A DNA stretch of 64,000 bases from Acidobacteria subdivision 2 bacterium RH1 MAG20 (GCA_002197545.1 NFUO01000160.1:57904-121903); one strand, 5' to 3'; counted from the stretch's first letter, positions 26,096-36,947 are shown. The notes: generated by a model not told the origin, from the sequence alone. Program-made: numbers and translations.

Positions 26096-26136
26096 CTTTG
26101 GTCCACTCCGCTCTTTACGGTAACCTAGATAGAACA

Positions 26137-27534
26137 ATGAAAGTCGCGACTCATCAACTTAGATGCACAGAATGCGGAGCCGTCATCGCCGGCAGCGCCG
26201 TCAACAGTATATTTCGCTGCCCGGACTGCAATGGTCTGTATGACGTCATCTACCCCTGGTCGTCGACCAGCAACGGTGCCTCTGACATTACGAACAGCAA
26301 TCTGCCCAACGCCAGCGCGCTTCGCTGGCTGTGGCAGGAGCGCCGCACCTCCACCATGCCGGTGGACCAGAGCGGCGTCTGGCGCTTTCGCGATCTGCTG
26401 CCCATCGTCGAAGACCCGGCAAACATCGTCACCCTCCGCGAGGGCAACACGCCTTTGTACGAGCTGCCGCGCTGCGCCAAGGCCATCGGCCTCGACTGGC
26501 TGCTCGCCAAGCACCAGGGCATGAACCCAACCGGTTCCTTCAAGGACACCGGCATGACCGCCGCACTCTCCGTCGCCGCCGACCGGAAGTTCGAGTGGGT
26601 CGCCTGCGCGTCTACGGGCAATACTTCGGCTGCCATGGCCGCCTATGCCGCCCGCGCCGGTCTGCGCAGCATCGTCTTCATCCCCGAGGGCAAGATCGCC
26701 TGGGGCAAGCTCTCGCAGTCGATGGACTATGGTGCGCTCACCATTCAACTCAAGACCGACTTCGACGGCTGCGTCCGCATCCTGACCGATCTGGTGACGC
26801 GCTTTCCCATCTACCTGCTGAACTCGGTCAATCCCTACCGGCTCGAAGGCCAGAAGACTCCTGCTTTTGAGATTCTCGAACAACTCGACTGGCAGGTACC
26901 CGACCATATCATTGTTCCCGGCGGCAACCTGGCTAACTCTTCCGCGCTGGGCAAGGGCTTTACCGAGATGCACCGCCTCGGTCTTATATCTCGCATTCCG
27001 AAGATCAGCATCATTCAGGCTGAGGGGGCCAACCCTCTCTATCGCTGGTTTATCGATTCCAACCGCGTGATGCGCCCGGTCACGGCAGATACCCGTGCCA
27101 CTGCCATCCGCATTGGCAACCCCGCCTCGTGGCGCAAGGCTGCCAATGTCATCGACAGGCTCGGCGGCTGGTGCGAACAGGTCTCCGAGCAGGAGATCGC
27201 CCTCGCCAAAGCCCAGATCGGCGCCGAAGGCGTAGGTTGCGAGCCCGCCTCTGCGGTTACCTTCGCTGGCCTCAAAAAACTCGTCTCCCTGGGCAAGGTC
27301 TCTCGCGAGGAGCGCGTCGTCCTCATCCTTACCGGACACACGCTCAAGGACTCCCAGTACACCATTGACTACCACCGGGGAGAGCTCTTGACAGAGGCGG
27401 AAAACGCTCAGATTTCGGTTGCCGATCAGGCCCTGCATACCGCTCTGCGTAAGCCGCCTATCGTTCTTGAGCCCGACTCAGATACGGTTCTACATGCTCT
27501 TGAGTCGCATATGAAGTTGACCCAGCCTGTATGA
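26137..27534 (+). CDS. thrC: Threonine synthase
   Basis: A 465-residue fold-type II PLP enzyme that converts O-phosphohomoserine to threonine. The PLP lysine is in NPTGSFKDTGM and the phosphate loop in VPGGNLANSSA. An N-terminal zinc-ribbon-like segment has two CxxC pairs (LRCTECG and FRCPDCNG), seen in several threonine synthase-like enzymes. The start at 26137 is preceded by a short gap to modA. It overlaps thrB by 4 bases (ATGA), forming a threonine operon. Confidence 0.95.
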   Translation: MKVATHQLRCTECGAVIAGSAVNSIFRCPDCNGLYDVIYPWSSTSNGASDITNSNLPNASALRWLWQERRTSTMPVDQSGVWRFRDLLPIVEDPANIVTLREGNTPLYELPRCAKAIGLDWLLAKHQGMNPTGSFKDTGMTAALSVAADRKFEWVACASTGNTSAAMAAYAARAGLRSIVFIPEGKIAWGKLSQSMDYGALTIQLKTDFDGCVRILTDLVTRFPIYLLNSVNPYRLEGQKTPAFEILEQLDWQVPDHIIVPGGNLANSSALGKGFTEMHRLGLISRIPKISIIQAEGANPLYRWFIDSNRVMRPVTADTRATAIRIGNPASWRKAANVIDRLGGWCEQVSEQEIALAKAQIGAEGVGCEPASAVTFAGLKKLVSLGKVSREERVVLILTGHTLKDSQYTIDYHRGELLTEAENAQISVADQALHTALRKPPIVLEPDSDTVLHALESHMKLTQPV

Positions 27535-28436
27535 CGTCGCCGGCAAAGTCGCTGCGCCTTCGTTTACCTGCTACCTCCGCCAACCTTGGCCCAGGCTTTG
27601 ATGCTTTGGGTCTGGCTATGTCGATCTATCTGACTATCGACGCGGTGGCAGCGGATGCCTTCCGAATCGACGCCACGGGGCGTAACGCTGACCTCTGCGG
27701 CGATGTTGAGAACAGCCTTATTCTCTCCACTTATAAGAGCGTTCTGGCTGCTAGTCATCAGCCTGTTGTGCCGCTTCATCTTGAGCTAGAGAATGAGATC
27801 CCCCTTGGGATGGGCTGCGGCTCCAGCGCTGCCGCGCTGCTTGCCGGGGTTCTTTTGGCTGACTATTTCGGGGATCTTGGCTGGAGTGCTCAACAGATTC
27901 TTGAAGAGGCTTGCCGCCGCGAGGGGCATCCCGACAATGTAGCGGCTTGCTATCTGGGTGGGATGACGGCATCGTCGGATAAAAAAGGCCATGTATTAAC
28001 AGCAACTTGCGGCCAAAACCTTACGTGGAACTTGCTGATTGCGCTGCCATCGGTCAGCCTGGCCACAGAGAAGGCGCGAGCGCTGTTGCCTGCTACCTAT
28101 TCTCGTGCCGATGCCGTATGTAACCTGCAAAATGTGGCTTTGCTGGTGTCTGCCTTTGCCCTCAATCGCGGCGATCTGCTGCGAACCGCCATGCAGGACC
28201 GCGTCCACCAGCCGTACCGGATGGAGGCCTGTCCGCTTTTGGTCCGGCTATTGCCCCTTGCTGGCTCCTCTGGCGCCCTAGGGGTGGCCCTAAGTGGAGC
28301 TGGGCCGTCGGTTCTTATCATTGCGGAGGAGGCTGCAGCGGCCACGTTACCCGCCATCATTCGTCAGGCTGCGGCCGATCCCGATCTTGAGATTATCCAG
28401 ACCACAATTTCTGCCGGAACCTTCATCCAGAAGTAG
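27531..28436 (+). CDS. thrB: Homoserine kinase
   Basis: A 301-residue GHMP kinase. The ATP loop is LGMGCGSSAAALLAG, the N-terminal motif PATSANLGPGFDALG is typical of ThrB, and the C-terminal GAGPSVLIIA motif is intact. It phosphorylates homoserine, supplying the substrate of ThrC encoded just upstream with a 4-base overlap. Confidence 0.96.
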   Translation: MTSPAKSLRLRLPATSANLGPGFDALGLAMSIYLTIDAVAADAFRIDATGRNADLCGDVENSLILSTYKSVLAASHQPVVPLHLELENEIPLGMGCGSSAAALLAGVLLADYFGDLGWSAQQILEEACRREGHPDNVAACYLGGMTASSDKKGHVLTATCGQNLTWNLLIALPSVSLATEKARALLPATYSRADAVCNLQNVALLVSAFALNRGDLLRTAMQDRVHQPYRMEACPLLVRLLPLAGSSGALGVALSGAGPSVLIIAEEAAAATLPAIIRQAAADPDLEIIQTTISAGTFIQK

Positions 28437-28540
28437 CGGAACAGGGTAATCATTCAACAAGTTACCTAAGATTTCTTTACCTTTCTCGACTTCCTCCGTA
28501 CCTTAGCTCGTGTGGGCAGTTCTGGGGAGGGCTGCTACGC

Positions 28541-28584
28541 CGCCCGTTGACCTCTTTTATTAGAGGTCCGGGCGTTTGCTTTTG
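28541..28584 (+). terminator. Probable terminator of the thrCB operon
   Basis: A nested stem pairs CGCCC with GGGCG (28541-28545, 28570-28574) and ACCTCT with AGAGGT (28550-28555, 28562-28567), followed by TTTGCTTTTG. It lies about 105 bases after thrB and 110 before trxA. Confidence 0.6.
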
Positions 28585-28692
28585 GTATTCGCTTTTTCAG
28601 GTACATACGCCCCTCCTGAAACTCTCCAACCCCTTGAGCATCTATTATTGAGAGGACTGCTTTACAACGGCAGAACATCCGGAGGGAAGTAC

Positions 28693-29025
28693 ATGGCAGG
28701 ACAGTTCGTAACGAACATCAACGATGCATCCTTTGAAAAAGAGGTCCTTCAATCGGACCAACCCGTCTTGGTAGATTTTTGGGCTGCGTGGTGTGGCCCG
28801 TGTCGCGCTCTCGCGCCTATTGTTGATGAGGTTGCCACCTCTTATCAGGGCAAGCTCAAGGTGATGAAGATGGACGTTGACGCCAACACTGCAACGCCTG
28901 CTCGTTACGGCATTCGCGGTATTCCCGCGCTTCTGATCTTCAAGGGTGGTCAGGTGGCCGAGCAGATCGTTGGCTATGTTCCGAAGGACACCATCGATAA
29001 GTCCGTGCTTAAAGTTCTCGCGTAA
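28693..29025 (+). CDS. trxA: Thioredoxin
   Basis: A 110-residue cytoplasmic thioredoxin with the canonical WCGPC active site (FWAAWCGPCRALAP) and the cis-proline in RGIPALLIF. The start at 28693 has GGAGG eight bases upstream; the in-frame extension to 28576 crosses a terminator and is rejected. It is monocistronic with its own terminator. Confidence 0.96.
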   Translation: MAGQFVTNINDASFEKEVLQSDQPVLVDFWAAWCGPCRALAPIVDEVATSYQGKLKVMKMDVDANTATPARYGIRGIPALLIFKGGQVAEQIVGYVPKDTIDKSVLKVLA

Positions 29026-29046
29026 GTTTTGACCCAACATCTCGAA

Positions 29047-29077
29047 CGGACCGGCAAACCAGCCGGGCCGTTTTTTT
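29047..29077 (+). terminator. Rho-independent terminator of trxA
   Basis: Arms CGGACCGGC (29047-29055) and GCCGGGCCG (29062-29070) have one mismatch and are followed by seven T residues. Confidence 0.85.
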
Positions 29078-29118
29078 GCTCTTGCTAGTGGTTGTTCCCC
29101 CTGAGTTGTCTGACCGTA

Positions 29119-29278
29119 TTTATAGCTGTTTTGGAGTAGGTGTAGAGGGGTAAAGAACAGGCAACAACAAAGGCAAAGACGAAATACCGGGGTTCTTCCC
29201 CTTCGACTCGCTCTGCTCGCTCAGGGTCAGAATGGCCCATGTTTTTGATGGCTCTATGGCATTTATAAAAATGCTCCA
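29119..29278 (+). mobile_element. MITE-like element, copy 1
   Basis: About 160 bases sharing the core GTGTAGAGG, AAGAACAGGCAACA, CAAAG and ACCGGGGTTCTTC with the element at 32100-32232. The ends (TTATAGCTGTTTTGGA and TTTATAAAAATGCTCCA) are imperfect inverted repeats related to that element's perfect ones. It has no coding capacity. It occupies the gap between trxA and the CNNM gene. Confidence 0.6.
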
Positions 29279-29295
29279 GCCGTTACACTTTGTAA

Positions 29296-30687
29296 ATGCT
29301 CGAATGGATGCTCTTCCGCGCGATTATGGTGGCCTTCTTTATCCTGGCCAACAGCTTTTTCGTCGCGGCTGAGTTCGCCCTGGTCAGCGTGCGCGAGACG
29401 CGCATCCAGCAGCTTATCGCGCTGGGACGTCCCGGAGCGCGCACTGTTCTTCAGCTTAAACACAATATTGATGAGTTTCTTCCCGCGGTCCAGTTTGGGG
29501 TCACTCTGGCGGCACTTGCCCTTGGCTGGGTCGGCGAACCGGCGGTGGCGGAGATGATTCTTCAACTTCTGCACAACTGGCTCCATGTCCTGCCTGCGCA
29601 TGCTCTTGTTTATGCCCATACCGCTGCGGTCATCATCGCTTTCGCGCTCATCACTTACTTTGAAGTTCTGCTGGGTGAGCTGGTTCCCAAGTCGCTTGCG
29701 TTGCAGCGTGCCGAGCGGATCGCTCTTGCCGTTGCCGGCCCAATGGACGTCTTCATTCGCATCACGCGCCCCGCCGTCAACCTGATGAATCACTCTGCCG
29801 CGCTGGTGCTCAAACTATTTCGGGCGCCGCTGCATGGCGAAGGGGCTGTCCATTCGCCGGAAGAGATCAAGCTGATTGCCACTGCGACTCGCCGGATGGG
29901 ACTGCTGCCTGTCTTTCAAGAGGAGATCATCCATCGGGCGATCGAGCTGAACCACGTTACTGTTCGCGAGATTATGACTCCGCGTGGCAAGATATTTTCG
30001 CTGCCTGCGGACCTGCTTGTGGAGCAGGCCAGTGCCCGCATCGTGGAAGAACAGCACTCGCGCATCCCGATCTATGAGCCAGCTAAAGGGCCGGAGAACA
30101 TTATTGGCATTGTCTACTCCAAGGACATTTCGAGGCTGATGCACTTTCGCGGAGTGGCGCTTGCCCTTGGCGGCAAAGGAGCGTCGGGGCTTACGCTGCG
30201 GCAGGTCATGCATGGGCTTACGGTCGTTCCTGAGACGAAGCTGGCTGTCGAGCTTTTGCAAGAGTTTCAGGAGCGCCGCCGCCAGATGGCCATTGTGGTG
30301 GATGAATTTGGGTCGACGGTAGGGATAGTGACCGCCGAAGACGCTTTGGAGCAGATCGTCGGGGAGCTTGACGACGAGTTTGACATTGCTCCGCGCAGCC
30401 CGCTGCTTAGCTCGACGGGAGCCATGTCGCTCGACGGCAGTACGACGCTTCGCGATCTGGGTACGCAGCTTCACTGGAACTTTCCTCGCGAGGCTGGAGT
30501 CGAGACGCTTGCGGGGTTTATGCTGGCGCATCTTGGGCACATTCCTAGTGTGGGTGAGAGCATCGAACATGCAGGTCGCCGCTATTCTGTTGCAGAGATG
30601 GACGGGCGGCGCATCAGCCGCGTCACCGTCCAGACGCCGACGCCTGCAAAGGCCCTCGAATCGAAGAGTAGGGAAGCGACGGCATGA
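29296..30687 (+). CDS. CNNM/HlyC-CorC family membrane protein
   Basis: A 463-residue protein. The N-terminal DUF21/CNNM membrane domain begins FILANSFFVAAEFALVSVRE and includes an ELVPKSLAL segment. It is followed by two CBS domains (IMTPRGKIFSLP, then a region with IVVDEFGSTVGIVT) and a C-terminal CorC_HlyC domain. Family members are implicated in Mg2+/Co2+ transport or homeostasis; older annotations call them hemolysins. It overlaps the ABC permease gene that follows by 4 bases, so they are co-transcribed. Confidence 0.9.
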   Translation: MLEWMLFRAIMVAFFILANSFFVAAEFALVSVRETRIQQLIALGRPGARTVLQLKHNIDEFLPAVQFGVTLAALALGWVGEPAVAEMILQLLHNWLHVLPAHALVYAHTAAVIIAFALITYFEVLLGELVPKSLALQRAERIALAVAGPMDVFIRITRPAVNLMNHSAALVLKLFRAPLHGEGAVHSPEEIKLIATATRRMGLLPVFQEEIIHRAIELNHVTVREIMTPRGKIFSLPADLLVEQASARIVEEQHSRIPIYEPAKGPENIIGIVYSKDISRLMHFRGVALALGGKGASGLTLRQVMHGLTVVPETKLAVELLQEFQERRRQMAIVVDEFGSTVGIVTAEDALEQIVGELDDEFDIAPRSPLLSSTGAMSLDGSTTLRDLGTQLHWNFPREAGVETLAGFMLAHLGHIPSVGESIEHAGRRYSVAEMDGRRISRVTVQTPTPAKALESKSREATA

Positions 30688-31631
30688 AGTCTGCCCTTTG
30701 GAACGCCATTCGCCGCATCCTGTTTACGCTGCCGGTCATATGGGTTGTCGTTTCGGTCGTCTTCTTTCTCATTCATCTTGTTCCGGGCGACCCTGTCGTG
30801 CAGATGCTCGGTGAGGGCGCCTCTGCTGCGGATATCTCTGCCCTGCGCCATGCTTACGGCTTCGATGCTCCGCTCAGCCAGCAGTATGTCCGCTACTGGC
30901 GCGGCATTCTCCATGGCGACCTTGGGCAGTCGTTGCGACTTCACGACTCGGTCATGCACCTGGTACTACAGCGCTATCCCTATACGCTGGCGCTTACTCT
31001 GGCTGCGATGGTCCTTGGTATCGCGTTCTCGGTTCCGGCCGGCATCCTTTCAGCGCTTCACACCAATCGCTGGCAGGACCGCACTCTTGGCGTGATCTCG
31101 CTTGTCGGGCTCTCGTTCCCCAACTTCGCTCTTGGTCCCATTCTGATACTTATCTTTTCCATTTACTTTGGGTGGCTCCCGGTTTCGACTGCGGGAACCG
31201 GAGGGGTAGGGGATTTTCTTGTTCATCTGATTCTTCCGGCCATCACGCTTGGTCTGGGGATGGCTGCCATCCTTACGCGCATGGTGCGGACTGCCATGCT
31301 TGAAGAGCTCTCACAGGATTACATTCGCACTGCCAGAGCGAAGGGGCTGAGCGAAAACACCATCGTCTATCGCCATGCGCTGCGGAACGCGCTTATTCCT
31401 GTGCTCACCGTGATCGGACTGCAGTTCGGTTCGCTTCTCTCCGGAGCTATCGTCACGGAGACTATCTTCAGTTGGCCTGGTATTGGCCGCCTGACTATAT
31501 CGGCGATCTCGAATCGCGACTATGCGCTGGTGCAGGGGTGCATCCTTGCCGTGGGCCTTACGTATGTTGGGATCAATCTGCTTACGGATGTGGCTTACAC
31601 GATTGCCAATCCGCGCATGCGCAGCCAATAG
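30684..31631 (+). CDS. DppB/OppB-like ABC transporter permease
   Basis: A 315-residue permease with six predicted helices. The N-terminal VVFFLIHLVPGDPV motif is typical of oligopeptide/dipeptide permeases, and the EAA-loop region reads YIRTARAKGLSENTIVYRHA. Its expected DppC-like partner is 1.2 kb away on the opposite strand (32793-33662). No binding protein or ATPase gene is seen nearby. It overlaps the CNNM gene stop (ATGA). Confidence 0.9.
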   Translation: MKSALWNAIRRILFTLPVIWVVVSVVFFLIHLVPGDPVVQMLGEGASAADISALRHAYGFDAPLSQQYVRYWRGILHGDLGQSLRLHDSVMHLVLQRYPYTLALTLAAMVLGIAFSVPAGILSALHTNRWQDRTLGVISLVGLSFPNFALGPILILIFSIYFGWLPVSTAGTGGVGDFLVHLILPAITLGLGMAAILTRMVRTAMLEELSQDYIRTARAKGLSENTIVYRHALRNALIPVLTVIGLQFGSLLSGAIVTETIFSWPGIGRLTISAISNRDYALVQGCILAVGLTYVGINLLTDVAYTIANPRMRSQ

Positions 31632-31635
31632 CTAA

Positions 31636-32094
31636 CTACGGTAGAAGATCTATCAATTTAGTTTCTATTTCACCTTCGTTCACCGTTACGAACGCGACTG
31701 TCACGGGTAGATTGAAACGTTGTGGCCCTGCGCTGCCTGGATTCAGATAGGTCACTCCGTCCCTTATCTGAGACGAAGGCTTATGCGAGTGTCCGCTTAC
31801 CACCACTGCGACATCGGCGACGACAGGATTGATATCCAGATCCGTCACTGAATGCACGAGATAGAACAGCCTTCCACCCACCTCTACCGCATCGGTTGCA
31901 GGAAGCTCGGCGCACTCTCCCCAGCGATCGATGTTGCCTCGAATCGCGGTCACCGGCGCAAGCTCTCTCAGCGCCTCCAGAATGCGTATGTCGCCTACAT
32001 CACCGGCATGAAGGATGTGATCCATTCCAGCGAGGGCAGTCACCGCCTCCGGTCGCAATAGTCCATGTGTGTCCGAAATTACCCCAATCAACAT
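31636..32094 (-). CDS. YfcE/MJ0936-type metallophosphoesterase
   Basis: A 152-residue calcineurin-like phosphoesterase. Metal-binding motifs are ISDTHG, HAGDVGD, RGNIDRW and VSGHSHKP. The length fits the small YfcE phosphodiesterases; the substrate is unknown. It ends 5 bases from the convergent permease gene and starts 6 bases from the MITE at 32100. Confidence 0.92.
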   Translation of the reverse strand: MLIGVISDTHGLLRPEAVTALAGMDHILHAGDVGDIRILEALRELAPVTAIRGNIDRWGECAELPATDAVEVGGRLFYLVHSVTDLDINPVVADVAVVVSGHSHKPSSQIRDGVTYLNPGSAGPQRFNLPVTVAFVTVNEGEIETKLIDLLP

Positions 32095-32099
32095 AGCGT

Positions 32100-32232
32100 T
32101 TAGAGCAGTTTTGTCGCAGGTGTAGAGGATTAAGAACAGGCAACAGCAAAGACAAAATACCGGGGTTCTTCGCTTCGCTCAGAATGACACAACGTTTTTG
32201 CTGACTCTATAACGTCTACAAAACTGCTCTAA
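32100..32232. mobile_element. MITE-like element with perfect 15-base TIRs
   Basis: A 133-base noncoding element bounded by perfect terminal inverted repeats TTAGAGCAGTTTTGT (32100-32114) and its complement (32218-32232). The interior matches the element at 29119-29278. No transposase for it is present in the window. The right TIR supplies the stop codon of the neighbouring minus-strand gene. Confidence 0.8.
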
Positions 32233-32708
32233 GCCAAGCGTAGACTCTGCAGCGAGGCGTAGCTCTGGCTTAGCTTTGGATCGTGGCTCCGGTCGGGATC
32301 GATCTTTAACTCCAGCACCGTCACTCTGTCGAGCGCTACCGTGTAGTCCTCAATCTCCTCCGTCGAGCCACCCGGACTGAAGGTAAATTGCTGCCGCACC
32401 ACCTCATGCAGCTCCGTTCCCGCACCGGTATAGATGGCAAACTCCTGTGACCGTTCCGCTGCGTTGTCGATGAAGTGCAACTGAATCCGGTGGATCGTCA
32501 GCGGCTCGTCGAAGTGTAGGCGGATTACCTGCGGCCCTGTCCCTGCGGCTCGCCAGCCAGTTGCGGCGGTCTTGCCTAAAGCATGTTCAATGGGGAATGT
32601 GGGATCTTCCGACGTGATCTCCACCCGCGCAATGCGCTCCAGATCGCGCCAGAGGTCCCGAATCGGAGTTGCAGCCACAGGCGATGGTGAAACGATACTC
32701 TTACGCAT
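32229..32708 (-). CDS. Hypothetical protein with carbohydrate-binding-like fold
   Basis: About 159 residues. The core reads like a discoidin/F5-8-type jelly roll (QVIRLHFDEPLTIHRIQLHF, then a VTVLELKIDPD segment), but this is a weak family call. There is no signal peptide, so it is probably cytoplasmic. The start at 32708 (MRKSIVSPS) is preferred. Its TAG stop lies within the MITE terminal repeat, so its original end may have been replaced. Confidence 0.6.
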   Translation of the reverse strand: MRKSIVSPSPVAATPIRDLWRDLERIARVEITSEDPTFPIEHALGKTAATGWRAAGTGPQVIRLHFDEPLTIHRIQLHFIDNAAERSQEFAIYTGAGTELHEVVRQQFTFSPGGSTEEIEDYTVALDRVTVLELKIDPDRSHDPKLSQSYASLQSLRLA

Positions 32709-32792
32709 AAAATGCCCCCAAACCTCAGCCCCAAGCATATCCGATATAGCGCTACAAATCCGGCGTACTACAACCAGAACTAAAACCGCCGT

Positions 32793-33662
32793 TCAGAGGC
32801 CAGCTTCCATCTGTGCGCGTGGATCAAGATAGTCTCGCAGCGCGTCGCCGATAAAGTTGAACGACAGGACACAAAGCATCACCGCCATGGCTGGAAAGAA
32901 GACCAGATGGGGTGAGTCGAAGAGGTGCGACCGTGCATCATTCAGCATCGATCCCCAGCTCGCCGCTGGCGGAGGAACTCCCAGTCCCAAAAAGCTAAGT
33001 GTAGCCTCCGCGAGCACTGCTCCTGCCATGCCGATTGCTCCCTGGACAATCAGCGGCTGCACAATGTTCGGCAGAATATGCCGGCAAAGCACGCGTAAAT
33101 CCGACGCACCGAGAGCGCGGGCTGCCTCCACAAACTCGCGTTCTTTCACCGCCATCACCTGCCCTCGCACCAGCCTTGCATAGCCGACCCAGCCGGAGAT
33201 GGCGAGGGCGAGAATCACATTCGTCAGGCCAGGCCCCATAAATGCGACAAACGCAATTGCCAGTAGGATTCCCGGCAGCGCCATAAAAGCATTCGTCACA
33301 TAGATGTTTAAAATTGTGTCCGTCACTCCACCGTAGAAGCCAGCCAGACAGCCCGCGACCAAACCCACAGCCAGCGATAGCCCCACTACGCTTACGGCGA
33401 CGATCATCGAAATTCGCGCGCCATAGATGGTCCGCGAGAGAATGTCCCGCCCGAGCTCATCGGTACCAAACCAATGGGTCGCACTTGGCGCCATTAGCCG
33501 ACCGGTCAGGTCCAACTTTGCAGGATCATATGGGGCCAGCCAGGGCGCAAACAACGCGCAAGCCAGGAAGATTACCAGCAGCACGATGCCCAGCGCAGCC
33601 AAGGGCTGTTGCCTTGACCGCCATAGCAGTCCCGTCCTTGCCGTCACTGAGTCAAAATTCAT
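32793..33662 (-). CDS. DppC/OppC-like ABC transporter permease
   Basis: A 289-residue permease. The N-terminal region with FAPWLAPYDP and HWFGTDELGRD is the DppC signature, and the EAA loop is VEAARALGASDLRVLCRHIL. It would pair with the DppB-like permease at 30684, but it is on the opposite strand with other genes and a MITE between them. Confidence 0.9.
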   Translation of the reverse strand: MNFDSVTARTGLLWRSRQQPLAALGIVLLVIFLACALFAPWLAPYDPAKLDLTGRLMAPSATHWFGTDELGRDILSRTIYGARISMIVAVSVVGLSLAVGLVAGCLAGFYGGVTDTILNIYVTNAFMALPGILLAIAFVAFMGPGLTNVILALAISGWVGYARLVRGQVMAVKEREFVEAARALGASDLRVLCRHILPNIVQPLIVQGAIGMAGAVLAEATLSFLGLGVPPPAASWGSMLNDARSHLFDSPHLVFFPAMAVMLCVLSFNFIGDALRDYLDPRAQMEAGL

Positions 33663-33800
33663 TCAGTCACAGGATGACGCCATAGGGCACATCAATGCAA
33701 GGCTTGGCACCTAGCATTTCGCGCGATGGGGCTTTGGGAACTTTTTCTGCGACGATTTCGTATCGAAACTAACTACTTCAAGCAGTCAGGAGTGCTTCTC

Positions 33801-34634
33801 ATGCCTGAAAGCTCGGCGATTTCTTCATGGTGGCGAACACTTGGCCGTGTTTTGATATTTTTTCTTAGCTGTGCCGTTGTGTTGGCCACTGCCTCACGGT
33901 GGACGCCGAAGTTTCACGGGCGGTGGTCCGAGTTTGCTGTGGGAGCAATCGCTGGGTTCGGCGCTCTCGTCCTCACGTTGCTGTTTGTGCGCTGGGAAGG
34001 CCTTCGGCTTGAGAATGCCGGCGCCATGCCTGGGCGACAGAGCCTGCCACGATTTGCTACCGGGTTTTCGATTGGTTTGTTTTTAGCTGTTCTCCATTTG
34101 GCTCTGGTAGGCGTTTCAGGACATATCCGATGGGTTCGGGTACCCGGTGTTGGTTTTGCTGCTGCAGTTACTCCTCTCCTCATCTATCTTGTCCTGGCGT
34201 GCAGAGAGGAGTTGGCGTTTCATGGGTATCCGCTGCGGAGCCTGGACCAGTCCATTGGACTTTGGGGTGCCCAGTTCATTGTGGCTGTGGTATTTGCTTT
34301 GGAGCATATGGCTGGAGGCATGACCTGGGTGCATGCATTTTTGGGGGCTGCCGTCGGATCGCTGCTTTTCGGCATGGCATCTCTGGCAACCAGAGGCCTC
34401 GCGATGCCTATTGGGCTTCATGCCGCGTGGAACTATGGTCAGTGGATGCTGGGAGGCAAAGAAACTTCCGGTATGTGGCAGTTAATCATCGCAAAAGGAT
34501 TCGAGAGACGCGTCGAGCTTGCAGGCACCATTAGCTACCTCATTGTAATGAGCTCAGCTATTCTGGCGTTCTGGTGGTATTGGCGTGTTCAAAAGATCCA
34601 CAGAAGCAATCCTGCTTCTGTACATGTCTCCTAG
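33801..34634 (+). CDS. CPBP-family intramembrane protease-like protein
   Basis: A 277-residue protein with about eight hydrophobic helices and the three CPBP/Abi motifs: CREELAFHGYPLRS, VFALEHMAGG and GLHAAWNYGQW. The first motif has the catalytic Glu pair, but the Arg of the usual EExxxR is His here. The start at 33801 has AGGAG upstream; the longer reading to 33726 is less likely. Relatives include CAAX proteases and bacteriocin-immunity proteins; the role here is unknown. Confidence 0.8.
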   Translation: MPESSAISSWWRTLGRVLIFFLSCAVVLATASRWTPKFHGRWSEFAVGAIAGFGALVLTLLFVRWEGLRLENAGAMPGRQSLPRFATGFSIGLFLAVLHLALVGVSGHIRWVRVPGVGFAAAVTPLLIYLVLACREELAFHGYPLRSLDQSIGLWGAQFIVAVVFALEHMAGGMTWVHAFLGAAVGSLLFGMASLATRGLAMPIGLHAAWNYGQWMLGGKETSGMWQLIIAKGFERRVELAGTISYLIVMSSAILAFWWYWRVQKIHRSNPASVHVS

Positions 34635-34883
34635 ATGAGTGACGGGTGCTTTGTGACTCTTTGGATATAACTTGGAGGATACACTTTTGGATTTTGGAAA
34701 TCTGGAGGCGGTTTTGCAAAGGCGTCAAATGGTCTTTCTCTCTATTTCTGCTAAAACTTCGTGTTGTAGGCACTGACTCATGACACGATGTTGGCTATAG
34801 CGCTGCGGGACTTTTGACCCACTCGTTTGCATTTGTTATAAATGACATAGTCGCAGCGCGTCTGTTGCCGCGTTCATGCATAC
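34635..34883. other. Intergenic, nothing recognised
   Basis: About 250 bases between the CPBP gene and tRNA-Asn. Neither a convincing ORF nor a clear hairpin was seen. Confidence 0.5.
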
Positions 34884-36506
<1,623 letters not shown>

Positions 36507-36695
36507 AAACTGACTAACTCCATGATTCTTGTCTTTTCAGAAAGCACAGGGTCCGGAATACGGCCACTTTGCTGTGTTTTCCGTTCGATGAATGAAACGT
36601 GAACTTGCGCTTCTGGATCCAAACGTAGTTGTGGTGTCCGGCCTACCATTTTTCGGTTGATAAACGCGTAGCCTCCGCCTATCCATGCATCCCGG

Positions 36696-36947
36696 CTAGT
36701 GGAGGCGAGCGAAGGTATGGGATTCTTTTCTCTGTGAGTGCGAGCGCAGCGTGGAATCGTCGTTGTCTGTTGGGTCCGAACTGGGCGAGGACGTCTGATC
36801 TTCAGCCCTGCTTTGCCACTCGATCAGTAGCCGGAAAAATCCGGCGATATTTGCCTGGCATTCCCGGGCCTCCTCCAATGTCAGGCGATCCGCGAATTTT
36901 GCAAATTTGCGCTGAGTGTCAGCGAGTAACTCGTCCCGCGGATCCAT
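36696..36947 (-). CDS. Small hypothetical protein
   Basis: 83 residues. The first half is helical (LTLEEARECQANIAGFFRLL) and the second half is Ser/Asp-rich and probably disordered. The family is not recognised. It lies upstream of the integrase on the same strand and may be an accessory gene of the element. Confidence 0.45.
   Translation of the reverse strand: MDPRDELLADTQRKFAKFADRLTLEEARECQANIAGFFRLLIEWQSRAEDQTSSPSSDPTDNDDSTLRSHSQRKESHTFARLH

Noticed and set aside
26096..26136. Molybdenum cofactor riboswitch ahead of modA
   Set aside because: The gap is only 41 bases and too short for that structure.
26125..27438. 437-codon minus-strand ORF
   Set aside because: Antisense shadow of thrC; high GC keeps the opposite frame open.
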